From NCBI GenBank assembly GCA_025362975.1, contig JANYES010000014.1:17271-81270 (forward strand): 64,000 bases of DNA. Reading direction: 5' to 3'. Below, in pieces: positions 10,327-20,394 of the stretch; the stretch's first letter is position 1; the number at the start of each line of letters is the position of its first letter. The notes below the pieces were generated by a model, which saw only the letters and a program-made list of their open reading frames with translations, was not told the DNA's origin and did not search any database. A program made the translations under genes and the position numbers. Source of the DNA: Alphaproteobacteria bacterium. Lineage in GTDB: Bacteria > Pseudomonadota > Alphaproteobacteria > Rickettsiales > SXRF01.

Positions 10327-10769
10327 AGCGGCTTGCGATAGTGCTAACCCTGTTGAGCGCTCCTGCCTATGCCGGTGCCGGTAATGATCTGGGCGCCTGT
10401 CGGCTTGCAGATGTGTTGACCCAACCGCTAGCACTCAGCGACGCGGAAAAGGATGCTTATGCAAGCGATCGATATACGGTGGTGCTTGCCCAGGCACCGG
10501 TGCGCCTGCTGCGTTTTTCCCATAACGGCATTGTGATAGACTATAGTGGTAAAAGAAGCGCGCCGACGCTGTGGAATTTGACATTCCCGGCCGACGCCTT
10601 GCCTGCGCCGATGCGCAAACCGGCTTACTATGCTAGACTATTCAACCTGAAGAAATTGCCCAAAGGCGACATGCTGACAGTGGGTTGCGACGGTTGGCAG
10701 ATCATCCTGCGTTATCATGGCAGCCATATCGAAAAGATTGACTTACACATTCATTCAGGTGTTGATTAA
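10323..10769 (+). CDS. hypothetical secreted protein, 148 residues
   Basis: The product starts with a typical signal peptide (MKRLAIVLTLLSAPAYAGAG, cleavage probably after AYA), so it should be periplasmic. The mature part has two cysteines (GACRL and VGCDG) that could form a disulfide. I recognise no family. It is coupled to coaE by an ATGA overlap and lies 16 bases before dnaQ, so it sits inside the conserved aroE–coaE–dnaQ operon, where such a gene is not usually found. Confidence 0.75.
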   Translation: MKRLAIVLTLLSAPAYAGAGNDLGACRLADVLTQPLALSDAEKDAYASDRYTVVLAQAPVRLLRFSHNGIVIDYSGKRSAPTLWNLTFPADALPAPMRKPAYYARLFNLKKLPKGDMLTVGCDGWQIILRYHGSHIEKIDLHIHSGVD

Positions 10770-10785
10770 CGTTTAAGGAGCACGC

Positions 10786-11472
10786 ATGAAACGCGAAATC
10801 GTCCTCGATACCGAAACCACCGGGCTTGACCCCGCCACTGGCCACCGCATTGTGGAAATCGGTTGCATTGAAGTGATCGGCGGCATCCGCTCGGGCGCGC
10901 ATTTCCATGCATATCTCAATCCCGAGCGCGACATGCCCGAAGAGGCGTACCGCGTGCACGGGCTGTCGTCAGATTTCCTGAAAAGCAAGCCGGTGTTCTC
11001 CGAAAAAGTCGACGAATTCATGGAGTTTATCGCCGATTCCACACTGGTGATTCATAACGCCGGGTTCGACATGCGCTTTATTAACCATGAGCTGGACCGC
11101 TTAGGTTTTCCTGTGCTGCCGATGAGCCGGGCGATCGACACCGTGCTGATGGCGCGCAAAAAATTTCCGGGCTCGCCGGCAAGCCTCGACGCGCTGTGCC
11201 GCCGTTTTGAAATCGACCTGACAGCGCGCACCAAGCACGGCGCGTTGCTCGACGCCGAGTTGCTGGCGGACGTGTATTTAGAATTGCTGGGCGGCCGTCA
11301 GGTGGCCCTCACACTCGAAGCTGAAAAAACGGCCGCCGCTCACGCAGCGGAAGCGATTATCGTGCTCGAACTGCGCGAACCGCGCCACTTCCATCCAAGC
11401 GTCGAAGAGCTTGAGGCACATGCGGCAATGGTGGCCAAACTCAAAAAGCCGATCTGGGAAGAATATAATTAA
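10786..11472 (+). CDS. dnaQ: DNA polymerase III epsilon subunit (3'-5' exonuclease)
   Basis: Proofreading subunit of the replicative polymerase. Exo I is DTETTG with Asp8 and Glu10. Exo II is in [11 protein letters not shown], and Exo III with the catalytic His is [14 protein letters not shown]. The 228-residue length fits. The C-terminal part that binds the alpha subunit is present but ends soon after a helical stretch rich in Glu and Ala. A ribosome binding site (AAGGAG) precedes the ATG. Confidence 0.95.
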   Translation: MKREIVLDTETTGLDPATGHRIVEIGCIEVIGGIRSGAHFHAYLNPERDMPEEAYRVHGLSSDFLKSKPVFSEKVDEFMEFIADSTLVIHNAGFDMRFINHELDRLGFPVLPMSRAIDTVLMARKKFPGSPASLDALCRRFEIDLTARTKHGALLDAELLADVYLELLGGRQVALTLEAEKTAAAHAAEAIIVLELREPRHFHPSVEELEAHAAMVAKLKKPIWEEYN

Positions 11473-11859
11473 TTACAGGCCCGCGCAGACGCGCTGCGGG
11501 TCGTGCAGGATGCGATAACCGCCGGTTAACACTTCCGCCGTGCCGTCATCCAGCGGCAGGTCGAGCCATGACGAATGGGCGAAACCGAACTCCACTTCCA
11601 GCCCGCTCACATAAAACACCCTTGCGGACATCAGCTGGCCCCAGTCTTCGATATGAGTAGAACGAATCGCACCGAATCGGCGCGCCCATGACACATCGTC
11701 GACATAATCCTGCGGCATATCGCACAGCAGGACAAAATCGATATCTGACTCGGCTGTCGCCTGATCGCGCGCATGGGAACCGACGAGCAGCGCGCATTTA
11801 ATTTTGGATTCATCAGGCAACCATGTGCCTAATTCCGCAAGGAATGAGGCGAGGGACAT
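11473..11859 (-). CDS. nucleotidyltransferase-domain protein
   Basis: A small protein (128 residues) with the polymerase-beta-like motif GSHAR…SDIDFVLL (GSxAR followed by SDxD), the metal- and nucleotide-binding core of minimal nucleotidyltransferases (NTP_transf_2). A longer frame exists, but its first 32 codons lie within secA in another frame. The ATG at 11859 comes one base after the secA stop and gives a normal protein starting MSLASFLAELG. Stand-alone enzymes of this class include MNT-type antitoxins and tRNA- or protein-modifying enzymes; no HEPN partner is seen beside it. Confidence 0.75.
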   Translation of the reverse strand: MSLASFLAELGTWLPDESKIKCALLVGSHARDQATAESDIDFVLLCDMPQDYVDDVSWARRFGAIRSTHIEDWGQLMSARVFYVSGLEVEFGFAHSSWLDLPLDDGTAEVLTGGYRILHDPQRVCAGL

Positions 11860-11860
11860 G

Positions 11861-14530
11861 TTAACCGATGGCACCGTGGCAATGCTTGAATTTTTTGCCG
11901 GAACCGCACGGGCAAGGGTCATTGCGGCCGACGCGCTGCTGGGCGAACGGCGCATTGGCCATTTCTTCGGCGAGCTGCGGGTTCTCAGCCGGATCCTGAC
12001 GGCTTTCGAACATTTTTCGCGGAGGCGGCGGGGTCATGCCCGGAGGGGCTTCGACGTGGATTTCCAGATGCGACAGGCGCGACACGACGTGTTCGCGCAG
12101 CAACGACAGGAGCTGTTCAAACAGGGTGAAGGCTTCCTGCTTGTACTCGTTCAGCGGATCGCGCTGACCGTAGCCGCGCAAATGGATACCCTGACGTAAA
12201 TGGTCAAGCGAAAGCAAATGGTCTTTCCACAGCTGGTCTAAGGTTTGCAGCAGGATGCGCTTTTCGGCCATGCGCATGAGCGGCGCGCCGTAGCGCTGCA
12301 CTTTGGCGTCGAGATGGGCGGCGATGGCGGCGTTGACGCGCTTAAGCAGCTCTTCGTCGGCAATGCCTTCTTCCTTCGCCCAGTCATGGGCGGGCAGGTG
12401 CAGGCCGTAAATGCGGAAGAGTTCTTTTTCCAGTTCTTCGGTCTTCCATGCGTTGGCGTAGGATTTGGCTGGCACGTAGAGAGCGACGAGGTCGTGGTTG
12501 ATTTCTTCAATCATCGCGGCGATGGTTTCGGAGACGTCGGTTGCCTCCATCAGCTCGATGCGCTGTTCGTAGATGACCTTGCGCTGGTCGTTCATCACGT
12601 CGTCGTATTTGAGCAGGTTTTTGCGGATTTCGTAATTGCGCTGCTCGACTTTCTGCTGGGCGCGTTCGATGGCGCGCGACATCCACGGATGGAAAATCGC
12701 TTCGTCTTCTTTCATGCCGAGTTTTTGCAACAGCCCGTCGATGCGTTCCGAGCCGAAAATGCGCATGAGGTCGTCTTCGAGCGACAGGAAGAATTTTGAC
12801 GCGCCCGGATCGCCCTGACGGCCCGAACGGCCGCGCAGCTGGTTGTCGATGCGGCGCGATTCGTGACGCTCGGTGCCGAGCACGTAGAGACCGCCGTTGT
12901 TAAGCACGGTGTCTTTGGAGGCAGCAGTTTCACTGCGGATTTTTTCCATTGCGACGGTTTTGGCAACGCCTTCTTCAAGTGAGGTCACTTCGTGTTCAAT
13001 GCGAAGCTCCGGGTTGCCCCCGAGCATGATGTCGGTGCCGCGCCCGGCCATGTTGGTGGCGATGGTGACGCCGCCGACGCGCCCGGCCTGCGCGATGATG
13101 TAAGCTTCCTGTTCATGGTAGCGGGCGTTGAGTACCTGATGCGGAATTTTTTCTTTGGTGAGCAGCTTCGAGAGGTATTCCGATTGCTCGATGGACACCG
13201 TGCCCACGAGGACCGGCTGGCCTTTTTTATTCGCTTCGATGATTTCGCGGATAACGGCACGGTATTTTTCCTGCGCGGTGCGGTAGATTTCGTCGTGATG
13301 GTCGATGCGCTTGACGTTGACGTTGGTTGGAATGTCCACGACTTCGAGCTTGTAGATGTCGCGGAATTCGCCCGCTTCGGTCATCGCGGTGCCGGTCATG
13401 CCCGATAGTTTCGGGTACATGCGGAAATAATTCTGGAAGGTGATCGACGCGAGCGTCTGGTTTTCGTTCTGGATCTTGGCGCCTTCTTTGGCTTCAAGGG
13501 CCTGATGCAGGCCTTCGGAATAGCGGCGTCCTTCCATCATGCGGCCAGTGAATTCGTCGATGATGATGACTTTGTTGTCTTTAACGATGTAATCGACATC
13601 CTTGGTGAACAGGATGTGGGCGCGAAGCGCCTGATTGATGTGGTGCACGAGCGAGACGTTGTCGATGTCGTAGAGCGACGTGCCAGCGGTGAGCATACCG
13701 GCGGCGATCATGAGTTCTTCGACGTGCTGCACGCCAGCTTCGGTGAGTGTGACCGAACGGGCTTTTTCGTCCTTGTCGTAATCGGCTGGGATGATACTTT
13801 TCATCAGGTCGTTGGCCTGATTGTAGAGTTCCGAATTATCTTCCGTCGGGCCCGAGATGATGAGCGGGGTGCGCGCTTCGTCGATTAAAATCGAGTCGAC
13901 TTCGTCGACGATGGCGTAGTGGAACGGGCGGTGCACCATCGCTTCGCGCACGAATTTCATATTGTCGCGCAAATAGTCGAAGCCGAGTTCGTTGTTGGTG
14001 GCGTAGGTGATGTCGCAGGCATAGGCCGCCTGGCGCTCTTCTTCGTCGAGACCGTTGGTGATGCAGCCGACGGTGAGGCCGAGGAATTCATGGAGCTTGC
14101 CCATCCACAGCGAATCGCGGGAGGCGAGATAGTCGTTTACGGTGACGACATGCACGCCTTTGCCGGGCAGGGCGTTTAAGTAAGCCGCGAGCGTACATAC
14201 GAGGGTTTTGCCTTCGCCGGTGCGCATTTCGGCGATCATGCCTTTATGCAATACCATGCCGCCGACGAGCTGCACGTCGAAATGGCGCATGCTGAGTGCG
14301 CGCTTACCTGCTTCGCGCACGGTGGCGAATGCTTCGACCATCAAATTATCGACGGTTTCGCCGCCGTTGAGGCGCTCGCGGAACCATGTGGTGCGGCCGC
14401 GGAGTTCTTCGTCGGAGAGGCGTTCGAGTTGCGGTTCGAGCGCGTTGATGGCTTGGACCTTGGCTTGCAGCGTGCGGATGAAGCGGTCGTTGGCGGAACC
14501 GAACAGTTTTTTAGCGATCGAACCTAACAT
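11861..14530 (-). CDS. secA: preprotein translocase ATPase SecA
   Basis: Motor of the Sec export pathway. All usual parts are present in 889 residues: Walker A MRTGEGKT near residue 105, [29 protein letters not shown], the [16 protein letters not shown] region (here [12 protein letters not shown]), the scaffold and wing domains, and a C-terminal zinc tail with [13 protein letters not shown] that binds SecB and phospholipid. The gene is divergent from the parvulin gene, whose product is a Sec substrate. Confidence 0.98.
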   Translation of the reverse strand: MLGSIAKKLFGSANDRFIRTLQAKVQAINALEPQLERLSDEELRGRTTWFRERLNGGETVDNLMVEAFATVREAGKRALSMRHFDVQLVGGMVLHKGMIAEMRTGEGKTLVCTLAAYLNALPGKGVHVVTVNDYLASRDSLWMGKLHEFLGLTVGCITNGLDEEERQAAYACDITYATNNELGFDYLRDNMKFVREAMVHRPFHYAIVDEVDSILIDEARTPLIISGPTEDNSELYNQANDLMKSIIPADYDKDEKARSVTLTEAGVQHVEELMIAAGMLTAGTSLYDIDNVSLVHHINQALRAHILFTKDVDYIVKDNKVIIIDEFTGRMMEGRRYSEGLHQALEAKEGAKIQNENQTLASITFQNYFRMYPKLSGMTGTAMTEAGEFRDIYKLEVVDIPTNVNVKRIDHHDEIYRTAQEKYRAVIREIIEANKKGQPVLVGTVSIEQSEYLSKLLTKEKIPHQVLNARYHEQEAYIIAQAGRVGGVTIATNMAGRGTDIMLGGNPELRIEHEVTSLEEGVAKTVAMEKIRSETAASKDTVLNNGGLYVLGTERHESRRIDNQLRGRSGRQGDPGASKFFLSLEDDLMRIFGSERIDGLLQKLGMKEDEAIFHPWMSRAIERAQQKVEQRNYEIRKNLLKYDDVMNDQRKVIYEQRIELMEATDVSETIAAMIEEINHDLVALYVPAKSYANAWKTEELEKELFRIYGLHLPAHDWAKEEGIADEELLKRVNAAIAAHLDAKVQRYGAPLMRMAEKRILLQTLDQLWKDHLLSLDHLRQGIHLRGYGQRDPLNEYKQEAFTLFEQLLSLLREHVVSRLSHLEIHVEAPPGMTPPPPRKMFESRQDPAENPQLAEEMANAPFAQQRVGRNDPCPCGSGKKFKHCHGAIG

Positions 14531-14690
14531 GGTGCTTAACGTTTCTCTGGCCTAAGTTTCTTTTGAGTTGAAGAGAGATAGGGCTTTATTTCCGCCAAGT
14601 CAACGGCGCCGCTTGCTAAGACTTCATGCTTGTGCCATAAAGCGCTATCCCACCCACCGACTTTTTTACTTCATAAACAAGGATAAAACC

Positions 14691-15626
14691 ATGAAAAACA
14701 CCGCGAATAAATCCGCTTTGCGCGCGCTTGTGCTTGCCGCATGCACCACTTTCCTGACCGCGCTGCCGGTGGCATCCTACGCTGCTGAAACAGCCCCGGC
14801 AGAAAAAGCCGCCGAGCCAGCCAAAGACTACACGATCATCAAGATCGGCAACGACGATATCAAGAATTCCGAAGTGCTCGACAGCTGGAAGAACCTCTTC
14901 CCGGGCGGTTCCGCACCGGATTTCAACAGCTTCGATGAAAACATCCGCCAGAACGTGCTGCGCGGTCTCGTCTCCGAACGCCTGATCTATAACGAAGCGG
15001 TGAAGGCTGGTTACGACAAAGACCCGGAAGTGAAAAAACGCATTGCGTCACTTGAAAAACAGGTGGTCATGCAGGGTTTTATGGAAAATAAAGCCAAGAG
15101 CCTGATCTCCGAAGACGAACTCAAAGCCGCTTACGCGGAAAAAGTCGCTGCCGCCAAAGGCACGGAAGAAGTCAAAGCCCGCCACATCTTAGTTCCGACG
15201 GAAGAAGAAGCGAAAAAAATCTACGACCAGATCAAAAAAGGCGGTGATTTCGACAAGCTCGCCAAGGAAAAATCGGCCGATAAAGGCTCAGGCGCCAACG
15301 GTGGCGAACTGGGTTGGTTCACCAAAGATAAAATGGTTCCTGAATTCGCAGAAGCGGCGTACAAGCTGAAAAAAGGCGATGTGTCCGAACCAGTTAAATC
15401 CGAATTCGGCTGGCACGTCATCAAGGTCGAAGACCGGCGCCCGGTGCAGATTGCAAGCTATGACGACATGAAGGAAGCACTCAAAGGCGAACTGGCCAAC
15501 AAAGCCGTCCAGAAATACGTCGAAGGCCTGCTGAAAAAATCCGACATCAAATACTACAGCGTTGACGGCAAAGAAAAACCGTTTTCCACCTCGCTCACCC
15601 CGGTGAAAAAAGACGAAAAGAAATAA
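14691..15626 (+). CDS. periplasmic parvulin-type peptidyl-prolyl isomerase
   Basis: SurA/PpiC-like chaperone that isomerises prolyl bonds in exported proteins. The ATG at 14691 is preferred over an upstream frame start because it is preceded by AAGGAT and opens a clear signal peptide ending …PVASYAAE. The N-terminal half is a SurA-like helical domain. The rotamase domain runs from about residue 155 (VKARHILVPTEEEA) through GELGWF to the FGWHVIKVEDRRP end. Length is 311 residues. It stands upstream of argJ, separated by a strong terminator. Confidence 0.92.
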   Translation: MKNTANKSALRALVLAACTTFLTALPVASYAAETAPAEKAAEPAKDYTIIKIGNDDIKNSEVLDSWKNLFPGGSAPDFNSFDENIRQNVLRGLVSERLIYNEAVKAGYDKDPEVKKRIASLEKQVVMQGFMENKAKSLISEDELKAAYAEKVAAAKGTEEVKARHILVPTEEEAKKIYDQIKKGGDFDKLAKEKSADKGSGANGGELGWFTKDKMVPEFAEAAYKLKKGDVSEPVKSEFGWHVIKVEDRRPVQIASYDDMKEALKGELANKAVQKYVEGLLKKSDIKYYSVDGKEKPFSTSLTPVKKDEKK

Positions 15627-15645
15627 GCATTAACACGTAAAAACC

Positions 15646-15677
15646 AAAACGGTGGGGGGAGTGCCTTCCACCGTTTT
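15646..15677 (+). terminator. intrinsic terminator after parvulin gene
   Basis: A perfect 10-base stem, AAAACGGTGG (15646–15655) with CCACCGTTTT (15668–15677), around a 12-base loop. It lies 20 bases after the parvulin stop, and the T run in the right arm completes a classical terminator. Confidence 0.85.
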
Positions 15678-15695
15678 GCGTTTCAGGAGTTTCGA

Positions 15696-16910
15696 ATGAT
15701 CGTATCCCCTTTGGCACCGGCCAGCTACCCGGAATTAAAACCTATCGCAGGGGTGCGCCTTGCCACCGGCGAGGCGGGCATCCGCTATAAGAATCGCACT
15801 GATCTGCTGTTGGTGGAGCTTTGCGAAGGCACCACCGTCGCGGGCGTGTTTACCCGTTCACTGACCGCTTCCGCGCCCGTGCTGGCGTGTCGCGAAGCGC
15901 TGAAAGGTGGTGGCGCACGGGCGCTGGTCGTTAATTCCGGCAACTCGAACGCTTTTACCGGCAGCGTCGGCGTGGCTTCGGTTGAGCGGATCATGGCGAT
16001 GGCGGCAAAGGAAATCGGCTGCAAAACAGGCGAAGTATTCACGGCATCCACGGGTGTGATCGGCGAGCGCCTGCCCGACGATAAAATTACCGCGTCGCTG
16101 GGCGATTTGAAGGACAAGCTTTCCGACACCTCGTGGGAAGCAGCGGCTAAGGCCATCATGACCACCGACACCTACCCGAAAATGGCGACGCGGTCCCTCA
16201 CGCTTGGCGGCAAAACCGTCACCATCAACGGCATCGCCAAAGGCTCGGGTATGATCGCCCCCGACATGGCCACCATGCTCGGCTTCGTCTTTACCGACGC
16301 GGCGATTGGCGCCAGCGCGCTGCAATCCATGCTCGCGCAAGCCAACGAAACCACCTTCAATTCGATAACCGTCGACGGCGATACCTCGACCAGCGACACG
16401 CTGATTTTATTCGCGACCGGCCAAGCCGGTAATCCCACCCTCGCGGCACCCGACGCGGCCTTCAAAAAGGCCCTGCACGAAGTGCTGCACGAGCTGGCGC
16501 TGCATATGGTCAAGGACGGCGAGGGCGCGGAAAAACTCGTGACTATCAACATCAGCGGCGCCGATTCCACCAAGGCGGCACATCGCATCGGTATGAGCAT
16601 CGCTAATTCGCCGTTGGTCAAAACTGCGCTCGCGGCGGGCGACGCCAACTGGGGCCGCATCGTGATGGCCGTCGGCAAGGCGGGCGAAAAAGCCGACCGC
16701 GACAAGCTCACCATTAAAATCGGCGGCGTGGTCGTTGCTAAAAACGGCGAAGCCGATCCCGATTACAAGGAAGCCCAGATCGATGCGCACATGAAAGCCC
16801 GCGATATCAAAATCGACGTCGATGTCGGCGTTGGCAATGCGTTCGCCACCGTCTACACCTGCGATTTGACGCACCGCTATATCGACATTAACGGAAGCTA
16901 CCGCTCATGA
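15696..16910 (+). CDS. argJ: bifunctional ornithine acetyltransferase / N-acetylglutamate synthase
   Basis: Recycles the acetyl group in arginine synthesis. The protein is autocleaved before a nucleophilic Thr, seen here as Thr193 in APDMATMLGF, after GSGMI. Other family motifs are NSGNSNAFTG and the C-terminal VYTCDLTHRYIDINGSYRS. Length is 404 residues. A ribosome binding site (AGGAG) lies before the ATG. It overlaps mutT by four bases. Confidence 0.97.
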   Translation: MIVSPLAPASYPELKPIAGVRLATGEAGIRYKNRTDLLLVELCEGTTVAGVFTRSLTASAPVLACREALKGGGARALVVNSGNSNAFTGSVGVASVERIMAMAAKEIGCKTGEVFTASTGVIGERLPDDKITASLGDLKDKLSDTSWEAAAKAIMTTDTYPKMATRSLTLGGKTVTINGIAKGSGMIAPDMATMLGFVFTDAAIGASALQSMLAQANETTFNSITVDGDTSTSDTLILFATGQAGNPTLAAPDAAFKKALHEVLHELALHMVKDGEGAEKLVTINISGADSTKAAHRIGMSIANSPLVKTALAAGDANWGRIVMAVGKAGEKADRDKLTIKIGGVVVAKNGEADPDYKEAQIDAHMKARDIKIDVDVGVGNAFATVYTCDLTHRYIDINGSYRS

Positions 16911-17314
16911 GCATCTTGCTGGTCGTCGCCATCTGCCTCGTCAACGAGCGCAATGAAATTCTGCTGGCGCAGCGCCCGCCTGGCAAGCGGCTGGCGGGCA
17001 AATGGGAGTTTCCCGGCGGCAAGGTGGAGCCGGGCGAAACGCCGGAAGCCGCGATGGTGCGCGAAATCCATGAGGAGCTGGGCATTGCAATCGAACAAAA
17101 AGACCTTGAGCCGTTCTGGTTCTTATCGCACGATTATGTGGCCGAATTCGGCTTCCATTTGCTGATGCCGTTCTACCTGTGCCGCAAGTGGGCGGGCGCT
17201 CCGCAAGCGCTCGAACACAGTGCCATTGCGTGGAAGCACCCGAAAAACATGCAGGAATTACCGATGATCGAAGCCGATGCCGATCTGATCCAGCGCCTCA
17301 AAGCTGCCCTCTAG
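16907..17314 (+). CDS. mutT: 8-oxo-dGTP diphosphatase (MutT, Nudix)
   Basis: Sanitises oxidised nucleotides. The Nudix box GGKVEPGETPEAAMVREIHEELG spans about residues 37–59 with the catalytic REIHEE core. The N-terminal strand and the RPPGKRLAGKWEFPGGK segment are typical of MutT. Length is 135 residues. It is coupled to argJ by an ATGA overlap, an arrangement common in alphaproteobacteria. Confidence 0.95.
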   Translation: MSILLVVAICLVNERNEILLAQRPPGKRLAGKWEFPGGKVEPGETPEAAMVREIHEELGIAIEQKDLEPFWFLSHDYVAEFGFHLLMPFYLCRKWAGAPQALEHSAIAWKHPKNMQELPMIEADADLIQRLKAAL

Positions 17315-17375
17315 GGTTGCATATCCGGTTTAATAGGTTATAGAAAATATAGCGTAACCGTTACCGAAGGACTCA

Positions 17376-18107
17376 ATGGCCGACAAAATCTGCGTATCGG
17401 GGGGATTCGATCCATTGCATCAGGGGCATCTTGAGATGCTGCGCGAGGCGAGCGCCTACGGCGATCTCGTCGTCATCCTCAATTCCGACGAATGGCTGCT
17501 GCGCAAAAAAGGCTTCGTATTCTTAAGCTGGAAAACTCGCGCCGCGATTATCGGCGATTTACGGTATGTTACCGCTGTCGAACCGGTCAACGACCATGAC
17601 GATTCCGTGTGCGAAGCCCTGCACCGCATCCGCCCGCGCTTCTTCGCTAACGGCGGCGATCGCAAGCCAGGCAACACCCCCGAAGTCAAAACTTGTAAAA
17701 CGCATAGCATTGAAATGCTATGGAATTCCGGCGGCGAAAAAATCGATAGCTCATCGGATATTGCCCGTAAAAGCTGGGTCAACCGCCCGTGGGGCGGGTT
17801 TGTCACCCTCGACGAGGGCAAGGGTTATAAAGTTAAGAAAGTCAAAGTGGAACCGGGCAAGGCCATCTCGCTGCAATACCATAGCCACCGCAGCGAATAC
17901 TGGTACATGACCGGGGCGGGCGGGATGGTGGAGCTGGACGGCGACGTGTTTGCCGTTGCCAAAGGCGGCCCGCCGGTGGTAGTAGGACAGGGCGTGGTGC
18001 ACCAGCTGGCCAATATCGGGCAGGAACCGCTGGTGGTCATCGAAGTTCAGTCAGGTGAATACCTTGATGAAGACGACATAATTCGAGTCAAGGAAAGCAG
18101 CCTATGA
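17376..18107 (+). CDS. cytidylyltransferase–cupin fusion protein
   Basis: Two domains in 243 residues. Residues 5–125 form a nucleotidyltransferase of the cytidylyltransferase (HldE/TagD-like) fold with the HxGH motif HQGH at 15–18. The usual distal signature of such enzymes is not clear to me. Residues 130–243 form a cupin resembling mannose-6-phosphate isomerase type II (RPWG, LQYHSHRSEYWYM, GVVHQLANIG) with metal-ligand-like His residues. The pairing suggests activation of a sugar or polyol phosphate together with isomerisation, but this is inference. The next gene overlaps it by four bases. Confidence 0.8.
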   Translation: MADKICVSGGFDPLHQGHLEMLREASAYGDLVVILNSDEWLLRKKGFVFLSWKTRAAIIGDLRYVTAVEPVNDHDDSVCEALHRIRPRFFANGGDRKPGNTPEVKTCKTHSIEMLWNSGGEKIDSSSDIARKSWVNRPWGGFVTLDEGKGYKVKKVKVEPGKAISLQYHSHRSEYWYMTGAGGMVELDGDVFAVAKGGPPVVVGQGVVHQLANIGQEPLVVIEVQSGEYLDEDDIIRVKESSL

Positions 18108-18469
18108 AGCACGCGCCTGAATTTTTGAAACTGGTAGAAAGCGTCATGCCCAACGTCAAGGAAGTTACCATCGACGGTGTGCGCGCCATGCAGAATGACG
18201 CGGCCGTGTTTACGCTTGTCGACGTGCGCGAGGACAATGAATGGGACGCAGGTCATATTCCCGGCGCCACCCATATCGGGCGTGGCGTCATCGAGCGCGA
18301 TATCGAGCGCATCGTGCCGAATAAAGAGGCTGCGCTGGTATTGTATTGCGGTGGCGGATACCGCTCGGCGCTGGCCGCTGAAAACCTTCAGAAGATGGGC
18401 TATACCAATGTGCTGTCGATGGCCGGTGGCTTCAGTGGCTGGAAAAGCAAGGGCCTGCCCACGACATGA
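18104..18469 (+). CDS. rhodanese-domain protein
   Basis: A single-domain sulfurtransferase of 121 residues. The active-site loop is CGGGYRS with Cys82, and the LVDVRE…HIPGATHI motifs are typical of rhodaneses. It is cytoplasmic, with no signal peptide. It overlaps both neighbours by four bases (ATGA), which places it in one transcription unit with the nucleotidyltransferase–cupin gene and the MetH C-terminal half. Its sulfur acceptor is unknown. Confidence 0.9.
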   Translation: MKHAPEFLKLVESVMPNVKEVTIDGVRAMQNDAAVFTLVDVREDNEWDAGHIPGATHIGRGVIERDIERIVPNKEAALVLYCGGGYRSALAAENLQKMGYTNVLSMAGGFSGWKSKGLPTT

Positions 18470-20214
18470 GCGACGAGCCGCATATTCCTAGAAAACCGGC
18501 GGGCACTCCCGACGACCCGTACGATCCGCTACAGTATTTCATCTCGCTGTTCGATGGGCGCAAGGCATCCGAATCGGCGAAGAAACAACGCGCCGATACC
18601 ATCGAAGGCGTGCTCAAGGAACGCATCGTCGACGGCGATAAAAAAGGCCTGGAAGACGATCTCGACACCGCGATGAAAACGCATCCGCCGCTGTTTATCA
18701 TCAATGATATTTTGCTGGCGGGCATGAAAGTGGTGGGCGAGTTGTTCGGCGCGGGCAAGATGCAATTGCCTTTCGTGCTGCAATCCGCCGAGACGATGAA
18801 AAAAGCGGTATCACATCTCGAACGGTTCATGGAAAAAATCGACGGCCAGCAAAAGGGCACCATTGTGCTGGCGACTGTTAAAGGCGACGTGCATGATATC
18901 GGCAAGAACTTAGTCGATATTATCCTGACCAATAACGGCTATAAGGTGATCAATCTGGGCATCAAGCAGCCGATTGCCAACATCATCACCGCCATCAATG
19001 AAAACAAACCCGATGCGGTGGGCCTGTCCGGGCTGTTGGTAAAATCTACCGTGGTCATGCGCGAAAACCTGCAAGAACTGACCCAGCTTGGCTTTAACCT
19101 GCCGGTGTTGCTCGGCGGAGCTGCGCTTACGCGCGCGTATGTGGAAGAAGACTGCGTCGAAGCCTACGGCTCGGGGCGTGTGGCCTACGCGCAGGACGCA
19201 TTCGACGGGCTGGATCTCATGAACAAACTTGCTGACGGCAAGTTCGACGAGCATCTGGAAGAAGCTAAAAAGCGCAAGCACAACCGCCCGAGCAACGCTA
19301 AAGCCAAGCAGCGCTGGTCGCAGAATGAAGTGGCCGCGCAGGATTTGATCGGCAAGGAACTGCGCCCGATGGAAGTCGAAGCGCTGAAGATCAAACGGCA
19401 GGAGCTGGCCAGCCAGGTGAGCGTGCCGACGCCGCCTTTCTGGGGCTCGAAGATCATCGACAACGTGCCGATGCGCGCATTGATTCCGTATCTCAACGAG
19501 CAGATGCTGTACACCTTTCACTGGGGCTTTAAAAAGGCCGGCAAGACGCTCGAAGAGTATTGGAAATGGGTCGAGACGGATGTGAAGCCGATCTTGAAAC
19601 GCCTGCTCGACGAGTGCGAAGCGGAAAATATTCTGGAACCCAAAGCGGCTTACGGCTATTTCAAATGTGCCGCGCACAATAATGACATCGTTATCTTCGA
19701 CGAAGCGGGCATCAAGGAAATCGGGCGCTACGCGCTGCCACGGCAGGACAAGGACGGCGGCATTTGCGTGGCCGATTTCTTCCGTGATATCGACTCCGGC
19801 GAACGCGACGTTCTGGCCATGCAAGTGGTAACCGCTGGGCAGAAAGTCGCGGATGTGGCACGCGACTGGTTCGCTAATAACCGCTATCAGGATTACCTGT
19901 ATCTGCACGGGCTTGGCGTCGAAATCGCCGAAAGCCTTGCCGAGTTTATCCACAAGCGCATCCGCACCGAACTCGGGTTCGGCATCGAAGACGACCGCGA
20001 TATCAAGAAGCTGCTCAAGCAAGGCTATCGCGGTTCGCGCTACAGTTTCGGCTACCCTGCCTTACCGCGCCTCGAAGACCAGAAATTGTTGCTAGAATTG
20101 TTAGGCGCGCAAAGGATCGGCATCGAACTATCAGAAGAATTCCAGCTCCATCCCGAGCAATCGACCAGCGCCATTGTCGTGCACCATCCGCAGGCGAAAT
20201 ACTTCAATATTTAA
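18466..20214 (+). CDS. metH: methionine synthase, cobalamin-binding and reactivation half
   Basis: C-terminal half of cobalamin-dependent methionine synthase. After about 40 polar residues come the cobalamin cap, the B12-binding domain with DVHDIG (His143 as the cobalt ligand), and the AdoMet reactivation domain with RGSRYSFGYPALPRLEDQ and EEFQLHPEQSTSAIVVHHP. At 582 residues it lacks the homocysteine and methyltetrahydrofolate modules, which make up the first half of the usual 1200-residue enzyme. Split MetH is known in alphaproteobacteria; the partner is not in this window. It has its own ATG start, coupled to the rhodanese gene. Confidence 0.93.
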   Translation: MSDEPHIPRKPAGTPDDPYDPLQYFISLFDGRKASESAKKQRADTIEGVLKERIVDGDKKGLEDDLDTAMKTHPPLFIINDILLAGMKVVGELFGAGKMQLPFVLQSAETMKKAVSHLERFMEKIDGQQKGTIVLATVKGDVHDIGKNLVDIILTNNGYKVINLGIKQPIANIITAINENKPDAVGLSGLLVKSTVVMRENLQELTQLGFNLPVLLGGAALTRAYVEEDCVEAYGSGRVAYAQDAFDGLDLMNKLADGKFDEHLEEAKKRKHNRPSNAKAKQRWSQNEVAAQDLIGKELRPMEVEALKIKRQELASQVSVPTPPFWGSKIIDNVPMRALIPYLNEQMLYTFHWGFKKAGKTLEEYWKWVETDVKPILKRLLDECEAENILEPKAAYGYFKCAAHNNDIVIFDEAGIKEIGRYALPRQDKDGGICVADFFRDIDSGERDVLAMQVVTAGQKVADVARDWFANNRYQDYLYLHGLGVEIAESLAEFIHKRIRTELGFGIEDDRDIKKLLKQGYRGSRYSFGYPALPRLEDQKLLLELLGAQRIGIELSEEFQLHPEQSTSAIVVHHPQAKYFNI

Positions 20215-20394
20215 ACGCGCCGCGCTTCGTGCGGGAATAAGGATTGCCTACGTTTTTAGCGGCAAAAGCGTCGATGATGGCCAGCAAGGCTTTAGGCAGT
20301 TCTCTGCGCGTAATAGTGAGCGAGTAAATTTTGCTTCGCGTTGAGCGAGACGGGGTAGACGATGGTGATGCGGAGATTGGTTAACTTAGAATGG

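Noticed and set aside
11860..11955. Longer N-terminus for the nucleotidyltransferase gene
   Set aside because: The first 32 codons lie inside secA and look unlike protein; the ATG right behind the secA stop is better.
12245..14527. Several long plus-strand frames opposite secA
   Set aside because: They mirror secA codon structure on the other strand, have acidic low-complexity products and no ribosome binding sites. secA itself is certain.
18910..20022. A 370-codon minus-strand frame opposite metH
   Set aside because: It is the shadow of a GC-rich gene; the product matches nothing and metH is clear on the plus strand.
20240..20394. Possible gene remnant on the minus strand downstream of comF
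   Set aside because: A stretch reads like protein (LRITIVYPVSLNAKQNLLAH), but it is short, lacks a start and matches no family I can name.
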